50,000 nt of DNA from Symbiodinium natans (taxonomy: Eukaryota; Sar; Dinophyceae; Suessiales; Symbiodiniaceae): the NCBI GenBank assembly GCA_905221605.1, contig CAJNDS010000048.1:67501-117500 (forward strand). The letters are read 5' to 3'. The translations under genes and the position numbers were made by a program. Position 1 is the first letter of the stretch. Every line of letters starts with the position of its first letter. A model generated the notes under the pieces. It worked only from the letters and a program-made list of their open reading frames with translations. It was not told the origin of the DNA and searched no databases. Positions 18,025-28,217 of this stretch are shown piece by piece.

Positions 18025-18257
18025 ATGAAGTCTGAAAGCCTGGCAGGTGATTGTCAGACTGTTTGGGCATACGGTTTTGGTCTCGGGAGTTGCTTTGAAC
18101 AGATGATTCCAGAAAAGCCTGTGTCCTCCACGCATGCCTTAAAGATAAGGAGGCCACAATCTAGGCGGAGCTCCCTGTTGTGGAGTTGTCGCCTGCTAAA
18201 CAAGCCTCCGCACGGTGCAGAATCCTACAGCCCCAGGGCCCCAAGCCCAGCCCAGTG
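18025..18257 (+). CDS. Possible exon, function unknown
   Basis: An ATG-started frame of about 78 codons reaches a candidate donor (CCCAGTG|GTACCC) where an F8 element begins. Composition is protein-like (MKSESLAGDCQTVWAYGF, then a Ser/Arg-rich part). It has no recognised domain, and the frame is not shown to continue in phase after the element. Confidence 0.35.
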
Positions 18258-18314
18258 GTACCCTTTTCCCTTTTTAGGGTGCCCTTATCATAATATGGTT
18301 ACAGGGCTACTAAG
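18258..18314 (+). mobile_element. Short repeated element F8, copy 1
   Basis: Starts GTACCCTTTTCC and ends GGTTACAGGGCTACTAAG. The AATATGGTTAC(A/T)GGGCTAC(T/C)AAG end recurs at 32931-33014, which also begins GTACC after CCCAGCG. GT...AG ends suggest an intron-like element. Confidence 0.45.
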
Positions 18315-18654
18315 AAGGTCTTGAAGAACCGGCGCAGGTAGAGTGCCCCTTGAGCACTTGCGTTCACATCCTCAGCAATGACGCGGAGATGCAGGGCCGG
18401 CTCGGAAAGCAGGCACCATTACTTTTGGGGGTGTGAGGTATTTCGGGTTGAGCGCCAGTACCTATTGCAAGTACAGGAGGCACCTGAATTAACTACAAAG
18501 ACGGTGCCCTGCGACCCATCTGCAAGTAGGGTGTACAGGAACAAGGAGATGTGTTTAGGGTTTAGGGTTTAGGGTTTAGGGTTTAGGGTTTAGGGATCAG
18601 GTTCGTCTTTGTTGGTTTTAGGTCTGGCCTGGTGTTGGGGCTGAGTTCGGGGGA

Positions 18655-18733
18655 ATGAAGACCTTGACCGCGACCGGGAAGTTGAAGTCAGAGAACAGCA
18701 ACCTGGATAAGATTTTCTTTGGAAGGTTTGGGT
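18655..18733 (+). CDS. Possible exon between telomere-like blocks
   Basis: An ATG is followed by a protein-like segment (MKTLTATGKLKSENSNLDKI) that runs into a GGGTTT-type block at 18726. No family is recognised. Confidence 0.3.
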
Positions 18734-18798
18734 TTACGGGTTACGGGTTTAGGGTTTAGGGTTTACGGGTTGGCATCCCGGAATCAGCATACCATCAG

Positions 18799-18972
18799 CA
18801 CATGAGGCTTCTAGCTCCAGTCGAAGCCAGCAACTGCTTCCACGTTGCTTGCGACCAGGTCACCTTCAACAAAGTGGAGATTCACCAGTTCGAGCGCCTC
18901 TATCGTCGTAGGCTGCGCCTGCTCACAGCTAGACTTGAGAGCGCACAACAGCTCCACCCCTTGAAGCCCTAA
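18799..18972 (+). CDS. Possible terminal exon, function unknown
   Basis: 57 open codons after a candidate acceptor CATCAG (18793-18798), ending in TAA supplied by a CCCTAA unit. The composition is convincing: a mixed segment ([20 protein letters not shown]), then a basic helix-like part ([20 protein letters not shown]). No family is recognised. This is one of the better exon candidates of the window. Confidence 0.45.
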   Translation, partial: HMRLLAPVEASNCFHVACDQVTFNKVEIHQFERLYRRRLRLLTARLESAQQLHPLKP

Positions 18973-19027
18973 ACTAAGCCCCAAACCCTGAACCCTGCGC
19001 TGCTTGAAATGCTGTGGTAGTATGTAA

Positions 19028-19043
19028 AAGATATATATATACA

Positions 19044-19079
<36 letters not shown>

Positions 19080-19145
19080 TGTATGTATGTATGTATGTAT
19101 GTATGTATGTATGTATGTATGTATGTATGTATGTATGTACATATG
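19028..19145. repeat. (ATGT)n microsatellite
   Basis: About 23 perfect ATGT units flanked by ATATAC sequence. The Tyr/Met/Cys/Val frames here are artefacts. Confidence 0.95.
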
Positions 19146-20664
19146 AGTACATATATAAATTCTTATTATGTCGAAGAACGATGTTCAGCTAGGCTCTTCA
19201 AACAGGGGTCAGGGTAGCAGCCTCGTTTCGGTCTCTCGTGACAAGGGCATTAATCAAGGAGCTTTCTTCTTTCGGCTCCGTGTGCAACGAATTTCGGATC
19301 GTGAGCTCTTGTGAGTCACGGCAGGCCTGGGATCACATCATCAGAGGGCTGTGAGTTACGACAGCCTACTCTCCCTGAACCCCCGAAGTACCCTGGGGTA
19401 CCTTGATGGGCGGGCATGTGTGGCTTCTGGGGCACTTGGGTGCCTTTCAACTAGATCCTCAACTTTCAACCCTACCCCTACACCTTAGACCCTAAACCCT
19501 AAACGCTGAACTTAACCCTGGAGCCTGAGTAGACAAGTTCGCCAGGCGTGGTGGGCGGGCACACACTTGTGACCCGCCGGAGTTGAACCGTCGGACGCAG
19601 GCCCGGTCAAGCATTTCAGTCCATCCCAAACCAACCCCAAACCCTAAACCCCAAACCCCAAACCCTAAACCCTGGGTTTATGCATGCGATGCTCGGAGAC
19701 GGTCCTAGCGCTGTGACCGGCGGACAACATAACCCTGGCCTTCTGCCGGATAGAAATGAGGGTTTGTGGGGCTTATACATGGAGTTTATAGGGTTTTTGG
19801 GAGCGGGGTTGTTCAGGGGACTCCTGGGAGCATGCCGGCAATAAGGTCAACAGGGGGTTTGAGCCCAATAGGCCGACAGGTGTAGATGAGGCGCTTCAGG
19901 GGAAATGGGGGGGGGGGGGTGGGGGTTGATACACAAAGGGCTTCCCCCGCAGCCCTTTGCTTGGGAACCTCTGCATGCCTTCACCCTGAGCCCTGAACCT
20001 TAAACCCCAACCCTAAATTCTGCCCTTCTTGAATTCTTAGCTCCAGGACCCCTGATACCCCAAACGCTGCGAGGAGACGTCTCTTGCGAACGGGGAAGAG
20101 AGTGCATTGACAACCAAGGCCTTATGTGAGGGTTCAGGTCCAGAGTCTATGCGGGTACTTCACACTGAAGTAGTGCTCAGGCAATTGCGCAAACTGGGGG
20201 GTTGGGGGGGTGGGTGCTGGCAACTTCGGGTGCTTGCGGGATATGAAGGCCAGCATAGGTCTGCTGACATACCTGACATACAAAGATACAAGGATGATGC
20301 TAGCATCGACCCCAAACGGTGTGTAGCATCCTGAATTATGAAGATGCACACGAAGGCGTCAGGATTTATCCCGTTTTAAGGGCCAGGGTGTAGAACTGGG
20401 GCTTAAACAGTGCACCGGGCCAAGACCGCACTTTTGTGCACAACATGAGCACAGGACAGAGGGGAGACGGCGATTTGGTGCCTGCTGCAACGCCAAATTT
20501 CATGCCTTCTGCACAGTTTGCTTAATTCAGAACTCCCACCCACAAAAAAAACTCTTCCTTATATGACACAATGCGGATTGGTATCCTTCACTTTCTAGGG
20601 TGCTTAAGCAAATTAGTAGTTCTGCGATGTCTTCTGGATGCTGCCCGAAATTTCTGAGCTGATC
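19146..20664. other. Stretch with small blocks, no firm gene
   Basis: Telomere-like blocks at about 19470-19510 and 19622-19676, a G run near 19906-19919, and an open, charged island at 19533-19622 between the two blocks that could be an exon. Nothing is recognised in 20030-20660. Confidence 0.45.
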
Positions 20665-20688
20665 GGGGGGGGGGGGGGGGGGGGGGGG
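20665..20688. repeat. Poly-G tract of 24
   Basis: An uninterrupted run of G. Similar runs occur at 13828-13855 (28 G), 23320-23344 (25 C) and 27206-27231 (26 C). Length in the assembly may be unreliable. Confidence 0.85.
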
Positions 20689-20729
20689 TTGGCATCAGAA
20701 GGGACAACATGACCCAATATAGGGGTCGG

Positions 20730-20812
20730 ACTAATTACCGTATGGTCCGTTTATAATTATACCATAGTAACCTCGAACACCCTGCTCTAATTTTTAAGGC
20801 TCCTACAGTATC
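20730..20812. mobile_element. Repeated element F6, copy 1
   Basis: Contains TATGGTCCGTTTATAATTAT, then ACCTCGAACACCCTGCTCTAAT, resembling 24645-24716 and 42697-42760. The ends are not defined. A TATGGT...ACCATA inverted repeat lies at its start. Confidence 0.45.
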
Positions 20813-21579
20813 CTTCGAGCATGTTCTAGCACAAACAGCCTCTTGCCCACCTCTCGGCTGGAAGCCTTGTGACAGGCGGGCGCTTCGGCCAGACGTGGCC
20901 AGAATGTGATCATTTCCCTGTAGTGTCCTGCAGACAATCAAGGGCACTAAGAAAGTCATGAGCGCCTCGCTCCTAAACTAGAGACCAGTGCATCTGCTGC
21001 TTCCAGTCAGTATGAGGATTTTCGGGTAAGGCCCCTTTAGAGTGAAATGGTTGTTGTTTTTTTTGGGAAACGCAGCTTGTGAGTCTTCCATACGCCGGGT
21101 GCATGAGAATCATCGTTCCACGAGGCAAGGCAGTGATCACTGCTGTTGGCCAGAGGCTGCAGCTGGTGCTTTCTGCCGCCAAGACGTTGGACTCATGCAA
21201 GCCTTTTGGAAGGGTTCATGTTTTTGGTTGCATTGGCATTCGTTCTTCGCGAGGCACTGTGGCCGAATTTCCTGCAACACGGTCGAAGGGCTGTGGTAGA
21301 ATTGAAGACCATCATGTCATGTCTTATATCCTGATAAGGGTAACATAGGGATGTCTTCAGCAAATCGTATACCAGCCCTGGCCGTTGCTTCAGTGGCGGC
21401 TACAGTGCACTGCTTTTCCTCACTGGCGCATTGTGCCGCTGGTGCCGAATGACTCTAAAGCTTTCTTTGTGGGGTTTAGGGTTAGGGTTTAGGGTTAGGG
21501 TTTAGGGTTTAGGGGTTAGGGTTCAGGGTCTGGGGTTTAGGGTTTAGGGTTCAGGGTTCAGGGTTCAGGGTTCAGGGCC
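20813..21579. other. Stretch without a firmly called gene, with telomere-like block
   Basis: Three + frames and one - frame are open around 21040-21350, and none stands out. A GGGTTTA/GGGTTCA block fills 21470-21580. Confidence 0.45.
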
Positions 21580-21714
21580 CACATCTCACTCAAAGGCGCA
21601 GACTGGCCTGTTTGCAGCAGTTGCCGCCGCCGAGTTAAGTTGTTCCATCACCTGCACTGCGTCTTCCTGAAAAGGTGGGATAGCTGCCTTCGAAAGAAGT
21701 ACATCAAGGAATGA
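21580..21714 (+). CDS. Possible exon with a Cys/His/Arg-rich segment
   Basis: 44 codons to TGA directly after a telomere-like block. It contains CSSCRRRVKLFHHLHC, with two Cys pairs and two His whose spacing resembles a small zinc-binding knuckle, then Lys/Arg-rich residues. I cannot name a family. It could be the last exon of a gene whose intron holds the block. Confidence 0.4.
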   Translation, partial: HISLKGADWPVCSSCRRRVKLFHHLHCVFLKRWDSCLRKKYIKE

Positions 21715-22456
21715 GCAATTCACAATTCAACACAAATTTAAGATCATAATGTATCATCGTATGTATGTATATTGTCTTACATCCGAACATTCGCCAACAC
21801 AAGCCCGAAACTTGAGACACCTCGGTTGTTTGCGCTCCCCAAGCGCAGAACACTGCCCGAGGAACCAAACAAAAGTTGTAGTTATGTAGGTCCTGGACAC
21901 AGAGTTGCCTGTGCCACTTGGTCAAAAGACGTGCCAGGTACCAAAAAACAACTTAACACAGCATGCTACATGTTCCCTGGTAGCCTTGAGTCTGCCTGGC
22001 GATTCTGCCAATGACTGCGGTCAATACTCAGCCCACCTTCAAAAAAGACTATCAAGAGTTGTCCTGCGTGAAGCCCGAAACCACACCATAAATGCACCTA
22101 AGTCCAAACCCAGTGAGTAGTTCAGAGCGACTCTGCAGGGCTTTCGGGTTTCCGCTTTGCATCTTTGTGGTTTGGGACACCTGGTTTGGGGAGATCAGGC
22201 TTATTTCAAAGTTGGCACCGCGGAAGTTGGGACGTAGACGGGTAGGGCTTCACTAGCTGAGGAGGCGAGACTCGTCACTGAGAATCACTTGAATAAACTT
22301 GGGTGCCTTTCGCAGCACGCCCCCCAAGGGACCTAAGCGAAATCTGTTTTCGCGCGCATGTTGCTTGACATGTTTTTCCATGTTTTCTCGGGCACGCCGG
22401 GACCTTTTTATGAGAGGCCAGTGCCCGGGCAAGCCAACCAACTGAATTGGTTCTGC
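21715..22456. other. Stretch without a recognisable gene
   Basis: Several short open frames but no domain or repeat seen. Confidence 0.45.
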
Positions 22457-22567
22457 CATATGGGGTTTCCGAAACTACGGGTACGTTATTGGGGTCCTTT
22501 TCAAATAAGGAGATCCTACTAATTGGGGGTCTATATTGGAGGTCCCTGATTTTCGTAAACCCCCATG
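22457..22567. mobile_element. Inverted-repeat element, family F2, copy 1
   Basis: 111 bp with ends CATATGGGGTTTCCGAAA and TTTCGTAAACCCCCATG, which are inverted copies. The interior has TTATTGGGGTCCTTTT and AATTGGGGGTC, shared with the copy at 23753. It is non-coding. Confidence 0.7.
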
Positions 22568-23045
22568 TGTTGAGTGTTTTCAGAGGTATGGTTGGGTTCA
22601 GGTGTTCACGGCAGCGTGTATGGTCTTCGGCAACATGTAGGGACCGGCTCATAAACCCTAAGCTGTGGAATGGTCAGGCCTGCTTAGGGCTCTCATGGAG
22701 TTTACGCTCATAGATGGTGCTAGTATGTCCTTTCTTGGGGTTGGGTTCTGGTATGAACCCCAGTAAACCGAACGGGCACCGTCTCTATTCTCGGGTTACT
22801 AAGGAACCTAAAATAGACACATAGAAGGCAGCTTGCCTCAGGTTCTTTTCGGAGGACACTGTGGATTCGGGTTTTTGGTTACAGTTACAGTTAAATGGCT
22901 TGTCCATTTCAGACGCGCCTGTGTCAATATTGACGACATTGCGGTGTTGGGCTGGCGTGTAAGCTGCTCCAGTGGGGCACAAAACCCTCGAGCTCACGCC
23001 CTAAAAGGATGTAGGGTTTAGGGTTTAGGGCCCTAATAGCATAAA
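22568..23045. other. Stretch without a recognisable gene
   Basis: No domain seen. A short telomere-like block lies at 23011-23032. Confidence 0.45.
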
Positions 23046-23246
23046 ATAGTTGTCTTCGAGCCGCTATTGTGTGCTATTGACACAGTCGACGGAGATTTCC
23101 CGACATGTTTGCCAGCATTGCGCGCTTGCTTCCGCTTTTCCCGGCTTCTAGAGCTTCTATCTGAGCGATCTCGAAGAGTTGCGCGAAAGAAAACGTGGGG
23201 CCCTGTAGTGGAGCTCTTGACTTGCCCATGCCGACGATTTCGCTAA
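23046..23246 (+). CDS. Possible exon, function unknown
   Basis: A frame of about 66 codons without ATG ends in TAA at 23244-23246. The second half is basic and helix-like (FSRLLELLSERSRRVARKKT). No family is recognised. The absence of an ATG is compatible with an internal or last exon. Confidence 0.35.
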   Translation: MVVFEPLLCAIDTVDGDFPTCLPALRACFRFSRLLELLSERSRRVARKKTWGPVVELLTCPCRRFR

Positions 23247-23319
23247 CATAGCTTAATCACGGCCCACAGCCCACCACCTCCAATGGGAAAGAGCATCGCC
23301 AGCAACATGAGTTGCTCAT

Positions 23320-23344
23320 CCCCCCCCCCCCCCCCCCCCCCCCC
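23320..23344. repeat. Poly-C tract of 25
   Basis: An uninterrupted run of C followed by GCCGAATCAGGCGGG. No matching element arm was identified around it. Confidence 0.85.
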
Positions 23345-23409
23345 GCCGAATCAGGCGGGAACCTGAAGCAAATAAAGCCTCCACCCCAGCAAAGTATAGG
23401 GCTTAAGGT

Positions 23410-23510
23410 TTTTACCCTAAACCCTAAGCCCTAAGCCCTAAGCCCTAAGCCCTAAGCCCTAAGCCCTAAGCCCTAAGCCCTAAAACCCTAAAACCCTCAA
23501 ACCCTAAGCT
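23410..23510. repeat. CCCTAAG-type telomere-like block
   Basis: About fourteen units, mainly the CCCTAAG variant, which is homogenised here. The island that follows (23511-23640) is open in one + frame but unrecognised. Confidence 0.88.
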
Positions 23511-23640
23511 TATTGGCGAGCAAACCTCGGACCTGCCTTGGCCAGCTTCGCTGAGCGAGCTGCACTCGCTCCCTTGTGCTGACCAGACGATCGAGGCTCC
23601 CTTGTGCCCATGCACCATGCAGCATCTTCCGGGTCCCTGT

Positions 23641-23752
23641 TATGGGTTTAGGGTTTTGGGTTTTGGGTTTAGGGTTTAGGGTTTAGGGTTTAGGGTCTAG
23701 GGTCTAGGGTCTAGGGTCTAGGGTTTAGGGTTTAGGGTTTAGGGTTTAAGGT
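23641..23752. repeat. TTTAGGG block abutting an F2 element
   Basis: GGGTTTA units with a homogenised GGGTCTA run in the middle. The array ends at the F2 element, whose terminus normally reads GTAAACCCC, so the array direction and seed fit the element end. Confidence 0.85.
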
Positions 23753-23859
23753 GCTACGAAAATAGCGGACCCCCAGGATCCCCCCAACAATAGCAGGGCT
23801 CCCTTGTAACAAGGATCCCAATAATTAAGGTACCCTAATTTCGGAAACCCCCCATATGG
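23753..23859. mobile_element. Inverted-repeat element, family F2, copy 2 (inverted)
   Basis: Read on the - strand it starts CCATATGGGGGGTTTCCGAAA, then GGGTACC, TTATTGGGATCCTT and GGGGGTCC, and ends TTTTCGTAG, collinear with 22457-22567. Where the other copy continues AAACCCCCATG, this one runs into the TTTAGGG array. Confidence 0.65.
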
Positions 23860-23938
23860 CCCCTTCTATCAAGGGTAGGGAACTGCCTATAAGGCGTTAG
23901 GGCTGCGATTGCAAAATAAGAGCAGGTTGCGTTTCAGG

Positions 23939-24085
23939 GTGGTGCCTCCGAGTTCACCATTACATGTGTTATCTGCTCGTACCTTATATACCCCCCCCCC
24001 CCCACCAACAAAAAAAACAACTGAAACCCTTATTATATACGAACCCCAGAAAGGGTACCCCCATTTGGGGAAAGAAACCCATGGA
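23939..24085. mobile_element. Diverged F2-like element with poly-C
   Basis: On the - strand it reads CCATGGGTTTCTTTCCCC, GGGGGTACCC, TGGGGTTCGTATATAA, similar in order to other F2 copies. It contains 13 C directly after TTATATA (23991-24003). Boundaries are uncertain. Confidence 0.4.
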
Positions 24086-24186
24086 AGTGGCAGATGTAAG
24101 GACTGTAATCCCAAGTGCCGAAACCCTCCACGGAGCTCATCATCAGGGCCATGTGAGGGCCAACCTGAACTCAGAGCCTGATACCC

Positions 24187-24242
24187 CTTAGGGTTTAGGG
24201 TTTAGGGTTTAGGGTTCAGGGTTTAGGGTTTAGGGTTTAGGG
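24187..24242. repeat. TTTAGGG telomere-like block
   Basis: About eight units, with one GGGTTCA variant, directly before the exon-like segment. Confidence 0.85.
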
Positions 24243-24430
24243 TCTCTTTCCGAAAGCCCAGCTGGCTCGGAAGGAGTGTCCTGCTGATGAATACCATGCC
24301 TCTCTCAGCTATCTACGAAGACATGTGCCCAAAAACGACATTTCAAGCCCCAGCACCACTGACGCCCGCAAAGAACGCCAAGCCCGAGGCTCGAAACCCC
24401 CCAATGCACAAACTCACCGATTGTAGCTCG
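24243..24430 (+). CDS. Possible exon before introner-like element
   Basis: About 62 open codons run from the end of the telomere-like block to GCTCG|GTAGGCC. The composition is protein-like (MNTMPLSAIYEDMCPKTTFQ, then a Pro/Ala/Lys part). It ends in phase 0 at 24430, and the frame continues in phase at 24528. No family is recognised. Confidence 0.45.
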
Positions 24431-24527
24431 GTAGGCCCTTTGGGTCATCTTATATTTTCCCTTACTGGGGGTTCAAGAGGATCAAATTCAGGAATATTTT
24501 TCAGAGGGTTGAAAAGGGGCATCCTAG
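24431..24527 (+). mobile_element. Introner-like element, family F4, copy 2
   Basis: 97 bp, GTAGGCCCTTTGGG...GGGGCATCCTAG. It aligns over its full length with copy 1 (14574-14667): TTCAAGAGGATC, AGGAATATTTTTCAGAGGG and the CATCCTAG end. Removing it joins two open frames in phase 0. Confidence 0.65.
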
Positions 24528-24566
24528 GTCGATGCCGTTGGCGAGAGCTGGTTCTATGGCTCATAG
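24528..24566 (+). CDS. Possible terminal exon after introner-like element
   Basis: Twelve codons and TAG (VDAVGESWFYGS), in phase with the exon ending at 24430. It is too short to identify and is supported only by the element boundary. Confidence 0.35.
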   Translation, partial: VDAVGESWFYGS

Positions 24567-24644
24567 TGACAAAGCCACGTTATCCCTTAAAAAGGGCAGC
24601 ACAACTCGCGGTCTGTAAGATCGGGGTCGGAAGAAATACTAATC

Positions 24645-24716
24645 GTGTGCCCTTAGGGTCCCTTTATAATGAAAACTAGAATAGGCCCCAACGCCCTGTT
24701 CTATTGAGGCCCCCTA
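24645..24716. mobile_element. Repeated element F6, copy 2
   Basis: AGGGTCCCTTTATAATG and CCCCAACGCCCTGTTCTATT correspond to the same segments at 20730 and 42697. A CCCTAAA block follows immediately (24716-24772). Confidence 0.4.
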
Positions 24717-25360
24717 ACCTTAAAACCCTAAACCCTAAACCCTAAACCCTAAACCCTAAACCCTAAACCCCCATATCACATGCCAATCCGGGAATCCCTG
24801 TGGAGGCGCTGCGTCAGGTGAGTGGCGATCGCTGCCTGACAGCCAGCAAGGCTTCCGCCTCGGATGGCCCCTATAGGCCCTAGAACTGTACTTACAACCA
24901 TATTGGGGTTTAGGGTTTAGGGTTCAGGGTTTAGGGTTTAGGGTAACTGTACTTATAACTGTACCTAGAACAATATTAGGGCACTTAAGGGGCTTATAAG
25001 TGGCTTATAACTACAGTCAGAATTGGTTAATAAGTACCGTGAACCTCCAAGTAAACCTCTAACCCCTAAAACCCTCGCCGCTAAGCCCTAACCCCTCATC
25101 AGTCGAGGGTTTAAGCTAATTTCGGGCAAATATCTTGCAGCTTCTCGTGGCCTATTGACAGTGGCTTTCTACAATGTGCTAGATGCAGTCTTTGTTTCTT
25201 ATTGTCTTCTTTGTCGGTCTTCTTTGAGGATCTTTGCAAGGGAATGATGAACATTTTGCAGTTGCATTCGAAGAGCGAACTTCAGCATAGTTGTTTCGAC
25301 TAATGTGGAATGTTCTCTGTTTTTTTCACTCTTTCCCGAATGTAACCGTTGTGCTTAGAG
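24717..25360. other. Telomere-like blocks and unrecognised sequence
   Basis: Blocks at 24717-24772 (CCCTAAA) and 24903-24945 (TTTAGGG) in opposite orientation. AACTGTACTTATAAC is repeated at 24886 and 24945. No gene is recognised. Confidence 0.45.
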
Positions 25361-25620
25361 TGAGGAATCATGGCTGAACTTCTGGAAGGTCGTCTTGTTG
25401 AAGCACAGAGAACGACGTGAACGTGTCAAAGCTTGCTCAAACTTAGGACTTGGGCTGAGGACGGGTGGCTTTTCAAATATCATCACATGGCCAGCTCTCT
25501 ATTTTCTTGCCTCCTGTTGGGCAACCCTGAGTATTTCGCGCCTTCGGGCCTTCTTCAAACAGGTCCCACAAGGGTGGCATCGCTCAGAAAGCCGACCATG
25601 TCATGGTCCCATGCCCTAGT
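25361..25620 (+). CDS. Weak exon candidate
   Basis: A frame open from a candidate acceptor (TGCTTAG, about 25358) begins with a charged segment (WLNFWKVVLLKHRERRERVK) and stays open to about 25619. Alternative + frames are also open over the second half. Only the first 25 codons look convincing. Confidence 0.25.
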
Positions 25621-25753
25621 ACGGTCGTCGGGATATCCTGGACTCGTAGGTGTTCGGAAGAAGTTTGGGGCCCAGGGTTTTTTACCCACCACCACCCCGC
25701 AATCCCGCTGAACCCTAAACCCTAAACCCTAAACCCTCTCTTACTATGTATAT

Positions 25754-25852
25754 TTAAACCCTAATGCCCTTCGTCGGCATATTGTTTTTTTTCCCCCTGG
25801 TGGGCCCTAAACCCTGACGCCCTTCGTCGGCATATTGTTTTTTCACCCATCC
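25754..25852. repeat. Tandem duplication of about 50 bp
   Basis: AAACCCTAATGCCCTTCGTC followed by GGCATATTGTTTTTT is repeated as AAACCCTGACGCCCTTCGTC followed by GGCATATTGTTTTTT. Each copy begins with a telomere-like unit. Confidence 0.85.
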
Positions 25853-26581
25853 GTCAAGTGAGGAGGTTTGAGAGTTAGATTTCGGGTTTTGGTTTAACTG
25901 GACCTTGAGCTTTAAGCCTACTGGGAATGTATTGAGTGAACTTTGTATTTTCTCAAGGTTATGGGTTTCTTGGGTGGGTGGGGTTTTATTCCAACGCTTG
26001 ACAAGCTGCTTGACTAGTAAATGCTCGGACTTGAGATGCTGAACCCTAAACCCTAAACCCTAAACCCTAAACCCTAAACCCTAAGCTCCCAAAACCCGCG
26101 AGCTGATAGCGAGCTGAGGATGGCCATATCCGAGCCGTGTCCCTTCCGGCGCCCAAGGTGCCTGTGGAGAGCTCTCGTAGGGCTCTGAAAGTTTTAGGGG
26201 GTTTAGGGTTTAGGGTTTAGGGTTGAGGGGGTTTGGGGTGTATGGTTTCGGGTTTAGGGATTAGGGTTTGCATGCTCTTCGAGGGGGGTTGCAGGGCACA
26301 TGCCCACGAAAGCCCCCTACAACCTGCCCCATGATGGGGCCCCCGACAGGTTCTGCTTGAGCGTCGCAGCACCAAAATCGGAGCTGCCGGCTACACCGCG
26401 CTGGGCGCTGAGAGTTTCTTGGGTTTGGGATTCTGGGCCTGTGTGTCATGAAGCGATGTAGGCGTACATGCCCTTGACCTTGCAACACGAAAGAAACCAC
26501 CGAAGGTTGGGTGTGTCCGCGTCGGGAACGGCACTCTGTGCATGGGTCGGGCCTGAGGCCAGTGAGAGTCTTCTGGTCGGG
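25853..26581. other. Stretch with two telomere-like blocks
   Basis: CCCTAAA units at 26038-26090 and GGGTTTA units at 26200-26272, facing each other. The - strand frame at 26261-26596 is open but unrecognised. Confidence 0.45.
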
Positions 26582-26700
26582 GCCTAGAGTCTTCAAACCT
26601 TGAAGAGTCTCAGGGTCTTAAAGAGTCTTAAAAAGTCTTGTTAAAGAGTCCTAGGGTCCCAGAGTCTTAAAGAGTCTTAGAGTCTAAGAGTCTTAGAGTG
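26582..26700. repeat. AGAGTCTTA short tandem repeat
   Basis: About ten imperfect units of AGAGTCTTA with AAGAGTCCTAGGG variants. Confidence 0.8.
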
Positions 26701-27009
26701 GAGTTGGGTGTTGGCTGCATCTTGAACCCTGAACCCATCGAAGCCTTAAGCCGGCCGCAGAGGTTTGTTAGTCAGTGTTGGGTTGAAAGGGAGCCCCACA
26801 AGTCGAGTGATGGTCGAAGGTTTTAGGGTGTAGAGCTGAGGCCACACCGGCTATCGGAACTCTGTACTGTTAAGAGATCCAGAGTGAAGTGGTCCAGTGC
26901 CAAAAAGCCTCCTGGATTGCCAACCTCTAGGACTAGACCGCATGAGTTCTCATATAAGAAGTCTTGGGGGTTTAAGGTTAGGGGCCTACAGTAGCTGCAT
27001 CCATGTTGG

Positions 27010-27200
27010 ATGGCCTCCGAGTTTGTTCATGGTTTTCAGACGCCGGCACAAATCCAGGTTTATTTAGCAGTGCCCCGCTCGCGTTTCATCCGTCTGCGCG
27101 TTTCATCGCACGATCGAGTTTCTTCAGAAACGGAAGAAGCCACGTCAGCTTTGGAGTGTGGGGGAAATCTCATCAGAGTTCATGCTTCAGGCTTTCTAGG
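27010..27200 (+). CDS. Possible exon, function unknown
   Basis: An ATG-started frame of about 63 codons runs up to the poly-C tract. The composition is varied and protein-like (MASEFVHGFQTPAQIQVYLA, then a Ser/Glu-rich part). An overlapping + frame from 27003 is also open but is rich in Ser/Phe. No family is recognised. Confidence 0.4.
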
Positions 27201-27205
27201 GCTAA

Positions 27206-27231
27206 CCCCCCCCCCCCCCCCCCCCCCCCCC
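27206..27231. repeat. Poly-C tract of 26
   Basis: Run of C followed by TTATATTGCAATATCCGGGGTCC, which resembles the TTATATA neighbourhood of the poly-C at 23991. Confidence 0.85.
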
Positions 27232-27279
27232 TTATATTGCAATATCCGGGGTCCACCTTGAAAAACTGAGCATTGAACT

Positions 27280-27544
27280 TTCGGGGATTTGAGAGGTTCC
27301 CGGACCCCCACAAAAGACGCTGACAGCCGCAACCTGGCGGCCAGGGCGTTGGCTTGGAGTTGCTAGCCTGGTCCCGAGACTTGATTCTGCTTTGGGGTGT
27401 AGGCTTTAAGCTTCGGGGTGTTCATGGTTTTGGGTTTGAGGGCGTTCACTCATATGTTCAGTTCCTGAATCACAGTATGAGCAGCGGTTGAAAAGGGAAT
27501 GCCCAAGTCATCGAGGGACCTGAGTACAGAGCTGACCTGACCGC
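27280..27544. other. Stretch without a recognisable gene
   Basis: No domain or repeat seen. Confidence 0.4.
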
Positions 27545-27744
27545 GTGGGAGCTAAAGTTTGCATGCGGACGCTAAACTCTCTGCCCGAGCCCAAGAGCCA
27601 CTTCAAGCTAAGAGCCACGAAATCATACGCCCTGAGGCCTGGGACGATCTGCGCCTCGAACACCAGCCACAAGTGCTGGCCACCACATGAAACGCAAAAC
27701 CAAGCCTCGCAGGGCGAGGTGTTGCTGTGGCTTCGCTGCCCTAG
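27545..27744 (+). CDS. Possible exon before F4 copy 3
   Basis: More than one + frame is open here. The one ending ...GEVLLWLRCP reaches the donor CTAG|GTAGGCCCC in phase 2. A second frame (with SHEIIRPEAWDDLRLEH) looks more protein-like but stops at about 27690. Treat as a region with coding signal, frame unresolved. Confidence 0.3.
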
Positions 27745-27814
27745 GTAGGCCCCAGGCACATGCTAGATTTCCCTGATTCGATTTAAGAGGATCATAGTCA
27801 GGAGTTTAGGGGTC
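27745..27814 (+). mobile_element. Introner-like element, family F4, copy 3 (diverged end)
   Basis: GTAGGCCCCAGG...GATTTCCCTGATTCGATTT and AAGAGGATCATAGTCAGGAG match the first two thirds of copies 1 and 2. The right end lacks TCCTAG. Possible acceptors are TTTAG (27811) or CGCAG (27831). Confidence 0.5.
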
Positions 27815-28217
27815 CGTCGAAGCTCGCAGGAACTTGCATGTTCTTCGGCCAGCGAAGCTCCATGCTAAGCCCTATAAGCCTCCCCGGCGCAGGTGAACTT
27901 CTTTGCTGAGTGGTGCGTGCACTGCCCGGACCTCAAAGAACCCCTTCCTTCACAACGCCAAGCCCTTCAGCCCCAGGCTTTCCTGAGCCTTGGCAGTTGA
28001 GCCTGCAAACAAAAGAAAAGTCCCCTTGCAGCCTTCGACCCTGCAACCCCTGACTCCCTAAACATGAAGCCCTATGACCCCCATCCACCCTACGCCTCGA
28101 GAAAGGCCGGAAGTTTGCGCCCATGTGGAATGAAGCTGCGGGCAGGCCAAGTGTTCTTGGGGGGGCTCATTGCCTGTAAAGTGTCGGATTTCGGATTTAG
28201 GGTTTAGGGTTCCCTCC
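27815..28217. other. Stretch without a recognisable gene
   Basis: Open frames on both strands without recognisable features. A single pair of TTTAGGG units lies at 28197-28211. Confidence 0.4.
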
